Below are positions 16,726 to 25,965 of a DNA stretch of 64,000 nucleotides, in pieces; within the stretch, counting starts at the first letter, position 1; the number at the start of each line of letters is the position of its first letter. The stretch covers positions 2,834,501 to 2,898,500 of the forward strand of contig NZ_CP051206.1 in the NCBI RefSeq assembly GCF_012516395.1, read 5' to 3'. The position numbers and the translations under genes are program-made. This DNA is from Dolichospermum flos-aquae CCAP 1403/13F. Lineage in GTDB: Bacteria; Cyanobacteriota; Cyanobacteriia; Cyanobacteriales; Nostocaceae. Below the pieces are notes generated by a model that did no database searches, was not told the DNA's origin, and was given only the letters and a program-made list of their open reading frames with translations.

Positions 16726-17823
16726 TTAAAAACTTCCGCTTTTAACATCTTTAAGGCTGATACCATAAAATTCTTGAGCGCGACTAATTGCTTTTTTGGT
16801 ATCAGATGCCATCATGCCGTTGATTTGACCTTTATAGAAACCTTTTTCATGTAGTCGTCTTTGAATTTCTAAAGTGGTAAAATCACTCTTGGCAGAATTT
16901 TTAACTAAACTATATAACTTAGAACGGGTGGTTTGTCCAGCCATACCACTAGCTTCTAGTTTGTGCTGTTTTTGAAAGCGATTTACAGCATCAACTGTGT
17001 TAGAACCATAGTAACCATTGGGCTGATTTTTTAAGAATCCGGCTATGATTAATTGTTCTTGGAGAATTCTGACGGCTTCACCGCGATCGCCTAAACTAAG
17101 TGTATCTTGATTATCTGATTTTTGGGAAGTAGTTATGTCATTTTCATCAGTCACCGCTGGTAATTTCGCTAATGTGGATTTACCAACAATGCCATCAACT
17201 GTGAGGTTATAAGCTTTTTGGAATCGTTTGACAGATTCTTGAGTAATTGGACCAAAAATCCCTGTGGAATTGCCATAATAGAAACCAGCGATTTTCAAGC
17301 GTTCTTGTAAAACTTTGACATCGGCACCTTCATCACCTTTAACAAAGAAATTGGGGTTTTTGCGTTTGTTGCTTACAGAAATGATATTATGTGGCGTAGT
17401 GAGGGTTGTAGGGGCTGTACTGATAAATTGTTTGTTGCTTTTTTCAACCTGAGATGTCGAATTTTGTTCTAGATTTTTCACAACATCACCGTTATTTTCG
17501 GTTTCAACCTGAGATGTCGAATTTTGTGCTAGATTGCCGACAGAATTGCTGTTATTTTCGGTTTCAACCTGAGATGTCGAATTTTGTGCTAGATTGCCGA
17601 CAGAATTGCTGTTATTTTCGGTTTCGAGTGCGAAAACACTACTAACACTATTAAGAATAGATAAAGTAAGAACCAGAGGAATCATGTATTTCCACGCATT
17701 GCTGGAAAAGAGTTGCCAATTTGGTGCTGCTGCTTTTTTGAATAAAGAACTGAGAGATATTAACTCAGTGGTTTCTCTGTCTTCATTGGCAAAGGCTAAA
17801 TGTAAATACGCAAGGTTCTCCAT
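16726..17823 (-). CDS. Peptidoglycan-binding repeat protein convergent to furA (Anabaena alr1690-type)
   Basis: The 365-residue protein has a hydrophobic segment near residues 46-64 (YMIPLVLTLSILNSVSSVFA), probably a late signal/anchor. Next comes a Asn/Ser-rich linker made of three 20-residue repeats (ENNSNSVGNLAQNSTSQVE type). Two clear peptidoglycan-binding type 1 domains follow (GADVKVLQERLKIAGFYYG..., GEAVRILQEQLIIAGFL...) and then a third, weaker one. It likely binds the cell wall in the periplasm. In Anabaena PCC 7120 the convergent neighbour of furA is this type of gene, and its read-through RNA covers furA; the gene order is the same here. cobN is upstream on the same strand, 20 bp away. 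Confidence 0.85.
   Translation of the reverse strand: MENLAYLHLAFANEDRETTELISLSSLFKKAAAPNWQLFSSNAWKYMIPLVLTLSILNSVSSVFALETENNSNSVGNLAQNSTSQVETENNSNSVGNLAQNSTSQVETENNGDVVKNLEQNSTSQVEKSNKQFISTAPTTLTTPHNIISVSNKRKNPNFFVKGDEGADVKVLQERLKIAGFYYGNSTGIFGPITQESVKRFQKAYNLTVDGIVGKSTLAKLPAVTDENDITTSQKSDNQDTLSLGDRGEAVRILQEQLIIAGFLKNQPNGYYGSNTVDAVNRFQKQHKLEASGMAGQTTRSKLYSLVKNSAKSDFTTLEIQRRLHEKGFYKGQINGMMASDTKKAISRAQEFYGISLKDVKSGSF
17503..17622 (-). repeat. 60-bp tandem repeats in the linker of the cell-wall protein
   Basis: Two identical 60-bp units at 17503-17562 and 17563-17622, and a diverged third unit before them, encode the 20-residue linker repeats. Confidence 0.85.
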
Positions 17824-17842
17824 ATTCGTTTCCTAAATTAAA

Positions 17843-20800
17843 TTATTTTTCTTCGATAGTTGCTTCCGCCTGATGGACTAAATTGCGGAGATTTTCTAAA
17901 GTTTGTATACTTACATCCTGCCATAACCCGCGCTGATTTGCTTCTAGTAGTCTTTCCGCAATATCGCGCAATGCCCAAGGATTTTTATCTTGGATAAATT
18001 CACAAACGGCAGCATCTTCTAAATATGCTTCAACAACACCTTGATACATATAATCTTCGACACATTGGGCGGTAGCATCGTAAGCGAAGAGAAAATCTAC
18101 GGTTGCAGCCATTTCAAATGCACCTTTATAACCATGACGCATAACTCCAGCTATCCATTTAGGATTAACCACGCGAGAACGATAAACCCTGGCAATTTCT
18201 GAACTAAGTTGACGGACTTTGGGCTGGGATGTGTTGGAATTATCACCAAAATAAGTTTCAGGATTTTTACCTTGAAGAGAACGCACCGCTGCGGTTAAAC
18301 CACCCTGAAATTGATAATAATCGTCGGAATCGAGTAAATCATGTTCTCGATTGTCTTGATTATGCAGGACAATTTGCATTTGCTTCAAGCGTTGTTCAAA
18401 AGCTTCCACATTATTGCTCCCTGTTTCTTGACTAGAGGAGTAGGCGTAAGCACTCCAATTTGTGTAAGCTTGGGCTAAGTCCTGATCATTTTCCCAGTTT
18501 TGGGAGGCCATTAGTCCTTGGAGTCCTGCACCATAAGCCCCTGGTTGTGAACCAAAAACGCGATATTGCGATCGCTCGGCTGCTACTTCTAAAGATAAAC
18601 CTTCTTGAGTCCATTGTTCAGTTTCTTTGCGAACTGTATCTGCTAGAGGATTTTGATCTGCTGGTTCATCTAAAGCCGAAACCGCTTTCACAGCTTGATC
18701 AAATAAGGTGATTAAATTAGGAAAAGCATCCCGGAAAAAGCCAGAAATTCTCAGGGTGACATCCACACGGGGACGACCGACAATTGATAAAGGCAAAATC
18801 TCAAAATCTACTACTCGTCGCGCTGCACCATCCCAAACAGGTTGAACACCAAGTAAAGCTAAAGCTTCGGCTATATCATCACCACCAGTCCGCATGGTAG
18901 CTGTCCCCCACAGGGATAAACCCAGGGTTTTGGGATATTCTCCATGTTCTTGGGTGTAGGTTTCAATCAGGGTTTCAGCGGCTTTTCTGCCAATATCCCA
19001 GGCGGTTTCTGTGGGTATGGCGCGAATATCAACGGCGTAAAAGTTTTTACCTGTGGGCAGGACTTCGGGGCGGCCGCGGGTGGGTGCGCCAGAAGCACCG
19101 CTCTTGACGTATTTGCCATCAAGTCCCCGTAATAGGTTGGTGGTTTCTTCGCTGGTTTTTCGCAGGGCTGGGAGGAGTTTGTCGCTTATCCAATTTTGGG
19201 TTTCTGTTCCCTCGATTATTTGTTCTACTAAGTGGGCTGCTTCTATTTCTAGGAGTTCGATGACATCGCCGATGATATGACAGGATTTAAGTTTCGCGCA
19301 AAGGCGCAAAGGAGCAAAGTGGGTTATCGGTGGGGTGAAGGGGGTTGAGAAGTTGTCTGTGAGGGGGTCTATGTCTATGTTCCATTGTTTGGCGATCGCT
19401 CTGGTAATGCCGATATAATGGCGGTTGGGGATGCGGGCGATCGCTACTATTAAGTCTCGCAGTTGTGTTCCTTGGGGACATTGGCCGAATATGTGTAAAC
19501 CGTCACGGATTTGGGCTTCTTTGAGTTCGCACAAGTAACCGTCTAGGGAATTTAAGATGAGGGTTTCAAAGTTGGTGATGTCTTTGGGGTTGGTAATTCC
19601 TAAGTCTTTATATAGGTTTTCTTTGATGACTAATTCTTGAATACGATCTCGTATTGTTGGTAAACGGGAAGGATCTAAACTTTCGGCTTCGTAATATTCA
19701 TCAATTAGGTTTTCTACTTGTTGCAATGGTCCATATAATTGGGCGCGGGTCATTGGTGGGGTTAAATGATCAATTATTACGGCTTGGGCGCGTCTTTTTG
19801 CCTGTGAACCTTCTCCGGGATCATTAACAATAAATGGATACAAATGGGGCATTGGTCCCAAGGCAATTTCTGGATAACAAGTATTAGATAAAGCGACACT
19901 TTTTCCTGGTAGCCATTCTAAGTTGCCATGTTTGCCAACATGAACTATGGCATCAGCATCAAAAGATTCTCGTACCCAATAATAAAAGGCTAAATAATTA
20001 TGTGTTGGTTCTAAATCTGGCGCATGATAATTTAAACTAGGGTCGAGATCATAACCTCTTGATGGTTGAATGCCTACGAAAACGTTACCAAATTGAATTC
20101 CAGAAATGGGAAATGGTGATTGGTGATTGGTGATTGGTGATTGGGAACAATATTCTCCCCAACGTTCGATAATTTGTTTTTGAATGTTTATAGGTAGGGT
20201 AGAAAAATATTTTTCATATTCTGCTGTTGACAAACTTTGGTTGATTGGTTTCCAGTCTTTTCCTTCTGGATCATTAGTAACGCTAGATGTGAGAATTTGA
20301 ATTAATTCGTCTCCAGTTTCAGGAATATTTCCTACTTCATAACCAGCTAATTTTAAAGCTTTGAGAATTTCTACACAACTGGCAGGACTGTCCAATCCTA
20401 CGCCATTAGCAAGGCGGCCGTTGGTGTTGGGGTAATTTGCTAAAATTAAGGCTAATTGCCGTTCTGAGGGCATTTTTACCCGCAATCGTACCCAATTTGC
20501 AGCCAGTTGGGTAACAAATTCAATGCGATCGCTCACAGGTTCATAAATTACGACATCGGTTTCTAGTTTATGATTCCGAGTTTGCAAAGTTTTGAAAGAC
20601 ACAGCCCGGCTAATAATTCTCCCGTCTACTTCTGGTAATGCCACATTTATCGCCATATCACGGGGTGTTAAACCTTGTGATTGTGATTCCCATTGTTCAA
20701 CGGAACTAGCGCAAAGAATTACTTGCAAAACAGGAACATTTAATTTTTCCCAAAGTTCAGTTTGTGGTGTTTCTGTTTCTAAACTTGCTAGGGAAAAACT

Positions 20801-21613
20801 GGTAGTATTCATCAATAAGCTAACATAATTATCATCTTTAGCTGCCAACAATTCACACAATTTATCACTAACACCAGGTTCACGCAATGAAGAAACAAAA
20901 ACCGGTACAGGTTGTAAATTTTTCTCTACCAAAGCATTACATAAAGCATCAATAACCTTGGTATTTCCTGCTAAATAATGAGCGCGATAAAACAAAATCC
21001 CCACTTTAGGCTGATTCTTTCTTTCTTCTTCTTTCTTCTTCTGACTCCTGACTCCTGACTCCTGACTCCTCTCATACAAACCCACACGGGGAACAGATTG
21101 GGGTGCTGGTGGATTAAATGCTGTTGATAGGACTGTATCAGTGATAAATTGCAACGCGTTGAGGAAATTTTCTATGCCACCTTCTTGAAAGTATTGCCAA
21201 ATTTTCTGAACAATTTTTTCCGAAAGCGTAGATTTTGATATTAAATCAAGATCCAGTCCATCGTCTCCTGGCATCACAATCAAAGTTGTACCATTACGTT
21301 GTACAATTTCCTGTACCACCTCCAAACCATAAGCCCAGTAGGAACTTCCTCCTATGAGACGAAGCACAATTATTTGGGCAGATTCTAAAACTTGCTCACC
21401 ATAAGCATCTATACTTATTTGTTGCTGTAGTTGTAATAAGTTGGCTACTCGGAGTTCAGGAAATTGACTAGGTAATTTAGGAACTACAGCCGCTAGGGTT
21501 TGAATGTCAGTATCGGCTGCTGTAATCAACACGAAAGGGGCGGGAGTTTGTGCGAGGAAAAATAAACCTTCCGACTGATTTAATCCGCCTGGTGTGGCGC
21601 TGATTCTGTGCAT
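17843..21613 (-). CDS. cobN: Cobaltochelatase subunit CobN
   Basis: The 1256-residue protein has the length and block structure of cyanobacterial CobN, the large subunit that inserts cobalt during cobalamin synthesis. Recognisable parts are VGILFYRAHYLAGNT near residue 205, the central HVGKHGNLEWLPGK block, NDPGEGSQAKRRAQAVIIDHL, and the C-terminal GVMRHGYKGAFEMAATVDFLF. The related ChlH inserts Mg; the neighbours do not decide, but the N-terminal part fits CobN. Two short repeats have been absorbed in frame: RSQESGVRSQ near residue 183-192 (21024-21075) and SPITNHQSP near residue 490 (20116-20146). They probably lie in loops. Confidence 0.92.
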   Translation of the reverse strand: MHRISATPGGLNQSEGLFFLAQTPAPFVLITAADTDIQTLAAVVPKLPSQFPELRVANLLQLQQQISIDAYGEQVLESAQIIVLRLIGGSSYWAYGLEVVQEIVQRNGTTLIVMPGDDGLDLDLISKSTLSEKIVQKIWQYFQEGGIENFLNALQFITDTVLSTAFNPPAPQSVPRVGLYERSQESGVRSQKKKEEERKNQPKVGILFYRAHYLAGNTKVIDALCNALVEKNLQPVPVFVSSLREPGVSDKLCELLAAKDDNYVSLLMNTTSFSLASLETETPQTELWEKLNVPVLQVILCASSVEQWESQSQGLTPRDMAINVALPEVDGRIISRAVSFKTLQTRNHKLETDVVIYEPVSDRIEFVTQLAANWVRLRVKMPSERQLALILANYPNTNGRLANGVGLDSPASCVEILKALKLAGYEVGNIPETGDELIQILTSSVTNDPEGKDWKPINQSLSTAEYEKYFSTLPINIQKQIIERWGEYCSQSPITNHQSPFPISGIQFGNVFVGIQPSRGYDLDPSLNYHAPDLEPTHNYLAFYYWVRESFDADAIVHVGKHGNLEWLPGKSVALSNTCYPEIALGPMPHLYPFIVNDPGEGSQAKRRAQAVIIDHLTPPMTRAQLYGPLQQVENLIDEYYEAESLDPSRLPTIRDRIQELVIKENLYKDLGITNPKDITNFETLILNSLDGYLCELKEAQIRDGLHIFGQCPQGTQLRDLIVAIARIPNRHYIGITRAIAKQWNIDIDPLTDNFSTPFTPPITHFAPLRLCAKLKSCHIIGDVIELLEIEAAHLVEQIIEGTETQNWISDKLLPALRKTSEETTNLLRGLDGKYVKSGASGAPTRGRPEVLPTGKNFYAVDIRAIPTETAWDIGRKAAETLIETYTQEHGEYPKTLGLSLWGTATMRTGGDDIAEALALLGVQPVWDGAARRVVDFEILPLSIVGRPRVDVTLRISGFFRDAFPNLITLFDQAVKAVSALDEPADQNPLADTVRKETEQWTQEGLSLEVAAERSQYRVFGSQPGAYGAGLQGLMASQNWENDQDLAQAYTNWSAYAYSSSQETGSNNVEAFEQRLKQMQIVLHNQDNREHDLLDSDDYYQFQGGLTAAVRSLQGKNPETYFGDNSNTSQPKVRQLSSEIARVYRSRVVNPKWIAGVMRHGYKGAFEMAATVDFLFAYDATAQCVEDYMYQGVVEAYLEDAAVCEFIQDKNPWALRDIAERLLEANQRGLWQDVSIQTLENLRNLVHQAEATIEEK

Positions 21614-21780
21614 AGTTGGTAATTAATAATGGAAATTTTGAATTTAAAACTTGGGCTTTTTTACGTTATTTTTAAATAAGGCAATAAATTCATCAGTAAA
21701 TATTAGTTTAACATTGATAACAGCTTGCAAATTTATCTGATAAATTTAAAACCATACTCAGTAATTTATAGTAATCCCTG

Positions 21781-22635
21781 ATGGTCAAAAAAGCCGATAT
21801 CAGCACTAAAAAATTAATCAGCCTCAGTCCCGAAAATTGGGTAAAATGGGTGACACAAATCCCCGACATTACCACCGGAGAAATTCTTAATTCCGAATTT
21901 CAATGGATAAGCAGAGAAAGTGATGTATTAGTCAAAGCCACCAGTCCCCAGTACGGCGAATTCCTTGTTCTCAATGAGTTACAATTACGGTATAAGCCAG
22001 AAATGCCCAAAAGAATGCGGGCTTATGCGGCATTAGCAGAGGAAAAATATGATCTTCCCACATACCCTGTATTAATTAACATTCTCAAAGAAAGTGAAAC
22101 AGAAATTCCCAAACGCTATGAATCAGAGTTTGCTGGCTTACAAGCGCGACAAGACTATCATGTGATAAATCTTTGGGAAGTTGATGTAAAAATAGCTTTG
22201 AGTCAACCTATTCCCTCGCTGCTTCCCTTTGTACCAATTCTCAAAGGTGGTGGAGAAGAATCAACAGTTAGACAAGCATTGCAAATGCTTCGTGCTGATG
22301 AAAAATTAAGCCAGTTGGAAACGGTTATGGCTTTTTTTGCTACCTTTGTACTAGATAGCGCCTTAGTTCAACAAATTATGAGGTGGGATATGGCAATATT
22401 ACAAGAGTCTCCTTGGTATCAACAGATTTTCAGAGAAGGTGAAAAACGGGGCGAAAGACAAGCTATACTGTCATCCATTGAACTAAGTTTAGAGATAAAA
22501 TTTAGTCAAGAAGGTTTACAATTTATGCCCAAAATATCACAGGTTGCTGATTTAGAACGGTTAAAAAACATCCAAAGGAGCATTTTAACTGTAAACAGTC
22601 TTGATGAATTGCGGGAGTTTATGCAAAGAAGTTAA
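21781..22635 (+). CDS. Rpn-like PD-(D/E)XK family protein (putative transposase/nuclease-related)
   Basis: The 284-residue protein has an N-terminal segment with an Asp (ESDVLVKA) and, about 20 residues on, E-L-Q (FLVLNELQLRY), followed by YAALAEEKYDLPTYPVLINIL. This is the PD-(D/E)XK layout of the large cyanobacterial Rpn/DUF4351-related families. The C-terminal half is helical and charged (REGEKRGERQAILSS...), with a repeat-like tail also seen in the protein at 41721. The biological role of these proteins is unclear; many are patchily distributed and associated with recombination. It lies alone between cobN and a defence-like pair. Confidence 0.65.
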   Translation: MVKKADISTKKLISLSPENWVKWVTQIPDITTGEILNSEFQWISRESDVLVKATSPQYGEFLVLNELQLRYKPEMPKRMRAYAALAEEKYDLPTYPVLINILKESETEIPKRYESEFAGLQARQDYHVINLWEVDVKIALSQPIPSLLPFVPILKGGGEESTVRQALQMLRADEKLSQLETVMAFFATFVLDSALVQQIMRWDMAILQESPWYQQIFREGEKRGERQAILSSIELSLEIKFSQEGLQFMPKISQVADLERLKNIQRSILTVNSLDELREFMQRS

Positions 22636-22728
22636 ACTTCTACTTTTATATGAGTATTCCCCCTTCAGTTGGGGGGATAATTTATGTAGATATTAATTTA
22701 ATGAACAAGCATCTCGGACATATAAAGC

Positions 22729-23613
22729 TCAAAAGCAAATTGACTTAATAAAGTCCTCAAGTTCATAAAAATCTATAGAATCTAAATCTTTTGGATAAAT
22801 CATTAACGTCAGTTTTCTGGTAATAAATTCTCTTTTTGATGCCACAACGAATGAAGTTATTATCAGTTTAGATAGCTGCATTCGAGAAAAACCACTACGA
22901 GCCAGATCAGAACCTATAATTGGTATTACTACATCTGTACCGTGGGATTTCAGACGAACTTCTTGCCAGAGTTTATCTAGCGAAGTTAAGATATCATCAG
23001 AATTTGACTTGACTGTTAAATTATTTCTCATATATCCGTAGGCAGTTAGGAAATAGCGTTTTTCATAAGAACCAAGCGTGATTGTAGTGCCAATGGGATA
23101 ACGCCAAGCTTTCCCACGTTTTTTATCAGGGTCTAAGTTGCGATTACCAATGTATTCTTGAAGAGCAGTTTCAATATCTACATCTAGCTCATCCTGTTTA
23201 CCTTTGTAAATTCGTTTGAGAAATTGCCCTTGAACGCTAGAGTCTCTGATTACTTCTCCCAGTTCTGTGTCGAAAACATCATTGAAACCAATAACTAAAT
23301 GTCCATTTTCTTGAAAGATGTCGCCAACTTTAATTTCAATATTTGTATCTGGTGAAGATAGGTTACAGGATACAGATATCTTAGGGAAATTTTGGATAAT
23401 TGCAAAAGCAAGAGATATGAAAACCAGGCTTAAATAACCATCTAAGCCAAATTTAAGTTTTTCTGGAAGAAAAAAACTGGCAGGCTCAACAAATAACCAA
23501 AATGCACCAAAATTGCTGGAAAAATAAATTACGAATCGTTTTAATCCAATTTTTTTGAACAGAGTGAAGTAAATAGTTAAATTTGTAAATTTACTTTGCA
23601 TAAAGTATTTCAA
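22729..23613 (-). CDS. Two-TM plus macro-domain protein, ThsA-macro (DUF6430)-like
   Basis: The 294-residue product has hydrophobic stretches at about residues 27-46 and 60-75, then a soluble domain from about residue 84. That domain (IEIKVGDIFQENGHLVIGFNDVFDTELG, ...GSYEKRYFLTAYGYM..., VVIPIIGSDLARSGFS) has the pattern of the macro-like domain of type II Thoeris ThsA. Known type II Thoeris pairs a TM-macro effector with a TIR protein that makes a nucleotide signal. Here the upstream gene, 131 bp away on the same strand, has a DUF4062 TIR-like domain. I infer a membrane-acting effector in a two-gene defence unit. The domain call comes from motif recognition, not a search. Confidence 0.7.
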   Translation of the reverse strand: MKYFMQSKFTNLTIYFTLFKKIGLKRFVIYFSSNFGAFWLFVEPASFFLPEKLKFGLDGYLSLVFISLAFAIIQNFPKISVSCNLSSPDTNIEIKVGDIFQENGHLVIGFNDVFDTELGEVIRDSSVQGQFLKRIYKGKQDELDVDIETALQEYIGNRNLDPDKKRGKAWRYPIGTTITLGSYEKRYFLTAYGYMRNNLTVKSNSDDILTSLDKLWQEVRLKSHGTDVVIPIIGSDLARSGFSRMQLSKLIITSFVVASKREFITRKLTLMIYPKDLDSIDFYELEDFIKSICF

Positions 23614-23723
23614 TTACTAATGTTAATAGTTAACTATAGCTATATCATGCTTGAAGATATAGGAATCCGGTTTGATTCTTGCTCATTATACTGAGACTCA
23701 GTCGTTTATCAGATGGGGTTTAC

Positions 23724-23755
23724 GGTTTACAGCTTGTTCAAAAATCAAATAGTAG
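23724..23755 (-). repeat. Solo terminal repeat of an IS630-type element
   Basis: The sequence matches the 29-bp ends of the IS630 element at 48302-49088 (TATAGG...TATTTGA then TTTTTGAACAAG on the minus strand) with few differences. No transposase is near. It overlaps the stop codon of the DUF4062 gene. Confidence 0.7.
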
Positions 23756-25343
23756 CCCTATATGTTGCTAATTCATTATAGCCGGAGATTCTTATACCTT
23801 GTTTTGCTAGTAGAATCAGTAGACTTATATGGTTTGGAAGACTTACTCGTCCAAAGTCTTGCGGAGATTTAGTGGCAATTGCGTCATACTTTGCAGCAGT
23901 TTCTTGTAATTGTGCATCACCCCCAAATAAGTCTGATATTCCAGAGCCATACCTTCCTTGTCGTGTAGCAGCATCCTGAATCATTTTAAACATAAATTTT
24001 TTGGTTTCCCAACGCCATGTAAATGACCCAAAGTAAGGATACTCTTTGGATTGTTCAACTGATTTGAAAGAAAGCAGAAATTCAAAAAAATCAAACCAAT
24101 CTCTATATCTTGCTTCTTCCTCTTTAGCATAAAGTTTGCTTTTCAGTAAGGGATCTAAATGGTCACTAACAGGGCTAAAACGGCGTTCAAATCCAGGTTC
24201 TATCATTCGTGAAAAATCATGATAAAACACATATCTTGGATCTATTGCATCTAGCAAAAAGCTATCACTACGATATTCACTTGAATAAACTTGACGAGAT
24301 ATTACCTCTTTTAAGAAGTTGATTTTGCCTGCACGCAAAGCTGAAATTCCCAGGGTGTATAGTAGAAGGAGTCCGGGGTAGGTTTTGATGTAACTAGCCC
24401 ATTCATAACCTTCAATTTTTCTAGTGCTAAGTCGCTCAATCCAGTCTCCAACAATATCTAGCCATTCAGGTGACGTTTCATCAGCATACCTTCCGATAGC
24501 AGCTAGGGCATACATAGATGGTGTTGTAGCTGCCTCCAGAATTTGCGCGATCGCAGGAATAGTTTCGACACTTGGCTGCCGAGAAAACAGTTCAGCAAGT
24601 TCAGGTGAGGTAAGCACAGACTTTATTCTGGCGATTTCTTGTTCTTTCGCATCCTCCATGTCTTGAACACCGAAGCGTGAATCTAGCAATGTTTTGACTG
24701 AAGTTTGTGCTTCGGAGAGAGTTTTGAATGATATCTCTGTGTTGGAAGTCGTTGGTATTGTCTGAATAGGTAGACCAATCGCTTGCTCTGTAAGTTTTGC
24801 TTCCTGTTCTGCGGCACGTCGTTCTTTATCTTCTCTTGTAATTTCTAAAACAGCGGAAGTAATATGTCGAGAGACTTTCTCTCTAAACTCTTCAATAGTC
24901 TTGTAGCGGTTTGCTAGTCCTGTTGGCTGCAATTTATTCCAATATTCTTCAACTTGTTCATACTGTTCTCTATCAATTTGAGAAGGTGAAACTAGTTTGT
25001 CAGAAAAGTAGACCATGCAACGTTTACCTTCATTTCTAGCTCGCGCAATTTCAACTTCTGTACCAGTCCCACCTAGTGCAGTTGGTGTACCCAAACGAGT
25101 CCAAAAAACGCCAATTAGAAGGTCACAGGTATCAACCAACTGACGATTAATAGCGTTCTGTCCAGGTTCTCGCAAGTCAGGTGTAGCATCTGTTTCCCAA
25201 CCAATGGGCATCAGGATAATTGTCCTATCCATAGCGTGCATTGCATTCCATCGGTGAACTTCTTCTCGGATTATATTTCTTTCGTCAGTCACATCACTGG
25301 GACTAGCAATGAGAACTCGATAAACTTTAGCTTCTACTGGCAT
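23745..25343 (-). CDS. DUF4062 (TIR-like) protein, putative sensor/enzyme of a Thoeris-like pair
   Basis: The 532-residue protein starts with a DUF4062 domain: RVLIASPSDVTDERNIIREEV, ILMPIGWETDA, DLLIGVFWTRLGTPT and GTGTEVEIARARNEGKRCMVYFSD. DUF4062 is structurally TIR-like, and the Glu in GTEVEIA sits where TIR NADases have theirs. A charged helical linker follows (residues about 165-250), then a long helical region without recognised motifs. It is upstream of, and co-directional with, the TM-macro gene. The last codons (YRATI, then TGA) lie inside an IS630-type terminal repeat, so the native C-terminus may be missing. Enzymatic activity is inference. Confidence 0.7.
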   Translation of the reverse strand: MPVEAKVYRVLIASPSDVTDERNIIREEVHRWNAMHAMDRTIILMPIGWETDATPDLREPGQNAINRQLVDTCDLLIGVFWTRLGTPTALGGTGTEVEIARARNEGKRCMVYFSDKLVSPSQIDREQYEQVEEYWNKLQPTGLANRYKTIEEFREKVSRHITSAVLEITREDKERRAAEQEAKLTEQAIGLPIQTIPTTSNTEISFKTLSEAQTSVKTLLDSRFGVQDMEDAKEQEIARIKSVLTSPELAELFSRQPSVETIPAIAQILEAATTPSMYALAAIGRYADETSPEWLDIVGDWIERLSTRKIEGYEWASYIKTYPGLLLLYTLGISALRAGKINFLKEVISRQVYSSEYRSDSFLLDAIDPRYVFYHDFSRMIEPGFERRFSPVSDHLDPLLKSKLYAKEEEARYRDWFDFFEFLLSFKSVEQSKEYPYFGSFTWRWETKKFMFKMIQDAATRQGRYGSGISDLFGGDAQLQETAAKYDAIATKSPQDFGRVSLPNHISLLILLAKQGIRISGYNELATYRATI

Positions 25344-25689
25344 ACACGAGAGAGGATGAGATTATTATATAAATAATACACAAAATAGGTATTTACAATG
25401 GAATAAAATTTAAATAGTAGGTTTAGAGCTTACGTTCATGTACGACAATACAATTGACATACCACTATGCCAGCATATTTGTACTTTGGTGAAGACTAAT
25501 TCTTTCTGAGTCGCGCCATTAAAAGAATGCGATCGCACAGTCTAGATCAACAATGGGTAAACTTTAACTATACAGAATACCCCCATAACCTAAAGAAGCC
25601 ATTGAACAAGAAAGTCAAGTCACAGATGCTATAATTGCATTATTATGTGAAGAATTAGGAATTAAACCGCCGTTTTAATGGAGGATTTT
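25344..25689 (+). other. Intergenic region with a short gene remnant
   Basis: The 346 bp hold no complete gene. At about 25599-25677 one plus-strand frame reads IEQESQVTDAIIALLCEELG then IKPPF and a stop. It looks like the tail of a lost gene I do not recognise. A GGAGGA ribosome-binding site for the antitoxin is at 25680-25685. Confidence 0.5.
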
Positions 25690-25965
25690 ATGCAAGTTAA
25701 AATTGAGTTACCTGATGAATTGGGAAAACAACTTTTGGAAATGCCTGATATGCAGCTATTAATACAGAAAGCTGTGGAAAAAATATTATTAGAAGAGCAA
25801 AGCAGACGAGCCACCCATGATTTATTAATTGAACAGAGAGAATTGTTACACCAAACTAGCAATGATGAAATTTTGCCAATTACGCGATCGCTAGTTGGTA
25901 TATTGAAAGGTTATCATGTTGATGTAGCAGACTATAAAAAACATTTAGAGGAGAAGTATCTTTGA
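25690..25965 (+). CDS. Putative antitoxin of a PIN toxin pair
   Basis: The 91-residue protein from ATG 25690 (VKIELPDELGKQLLEMPDM) is small and charged, as expected for an antitoxin. I chose this ATG because GGAGGA sits just upstream; an in-frame ATG at 25678 overlaps that site. Its last 4 bases overlap the TTG start of the PIN gene. It would neutralise the PIN RNase and regulate the pair; DNA binding is not evident from the sequence. Confidence 0.75.
   Translation: MQVKIELPDELGKQLLEMPDMQLLIQKAVEKILLEEQSRRATHDLLIEQRELLHQTSNDEILPITRSLVGILKGYHVDVADYKKHLEEKYL

Noticed and set aside
17454-17645. Plus-strand open frame of 63 codons with repeats
   Set aside because: It is the complement of the 60-bp linker repeats of the cell-wall protein gene.
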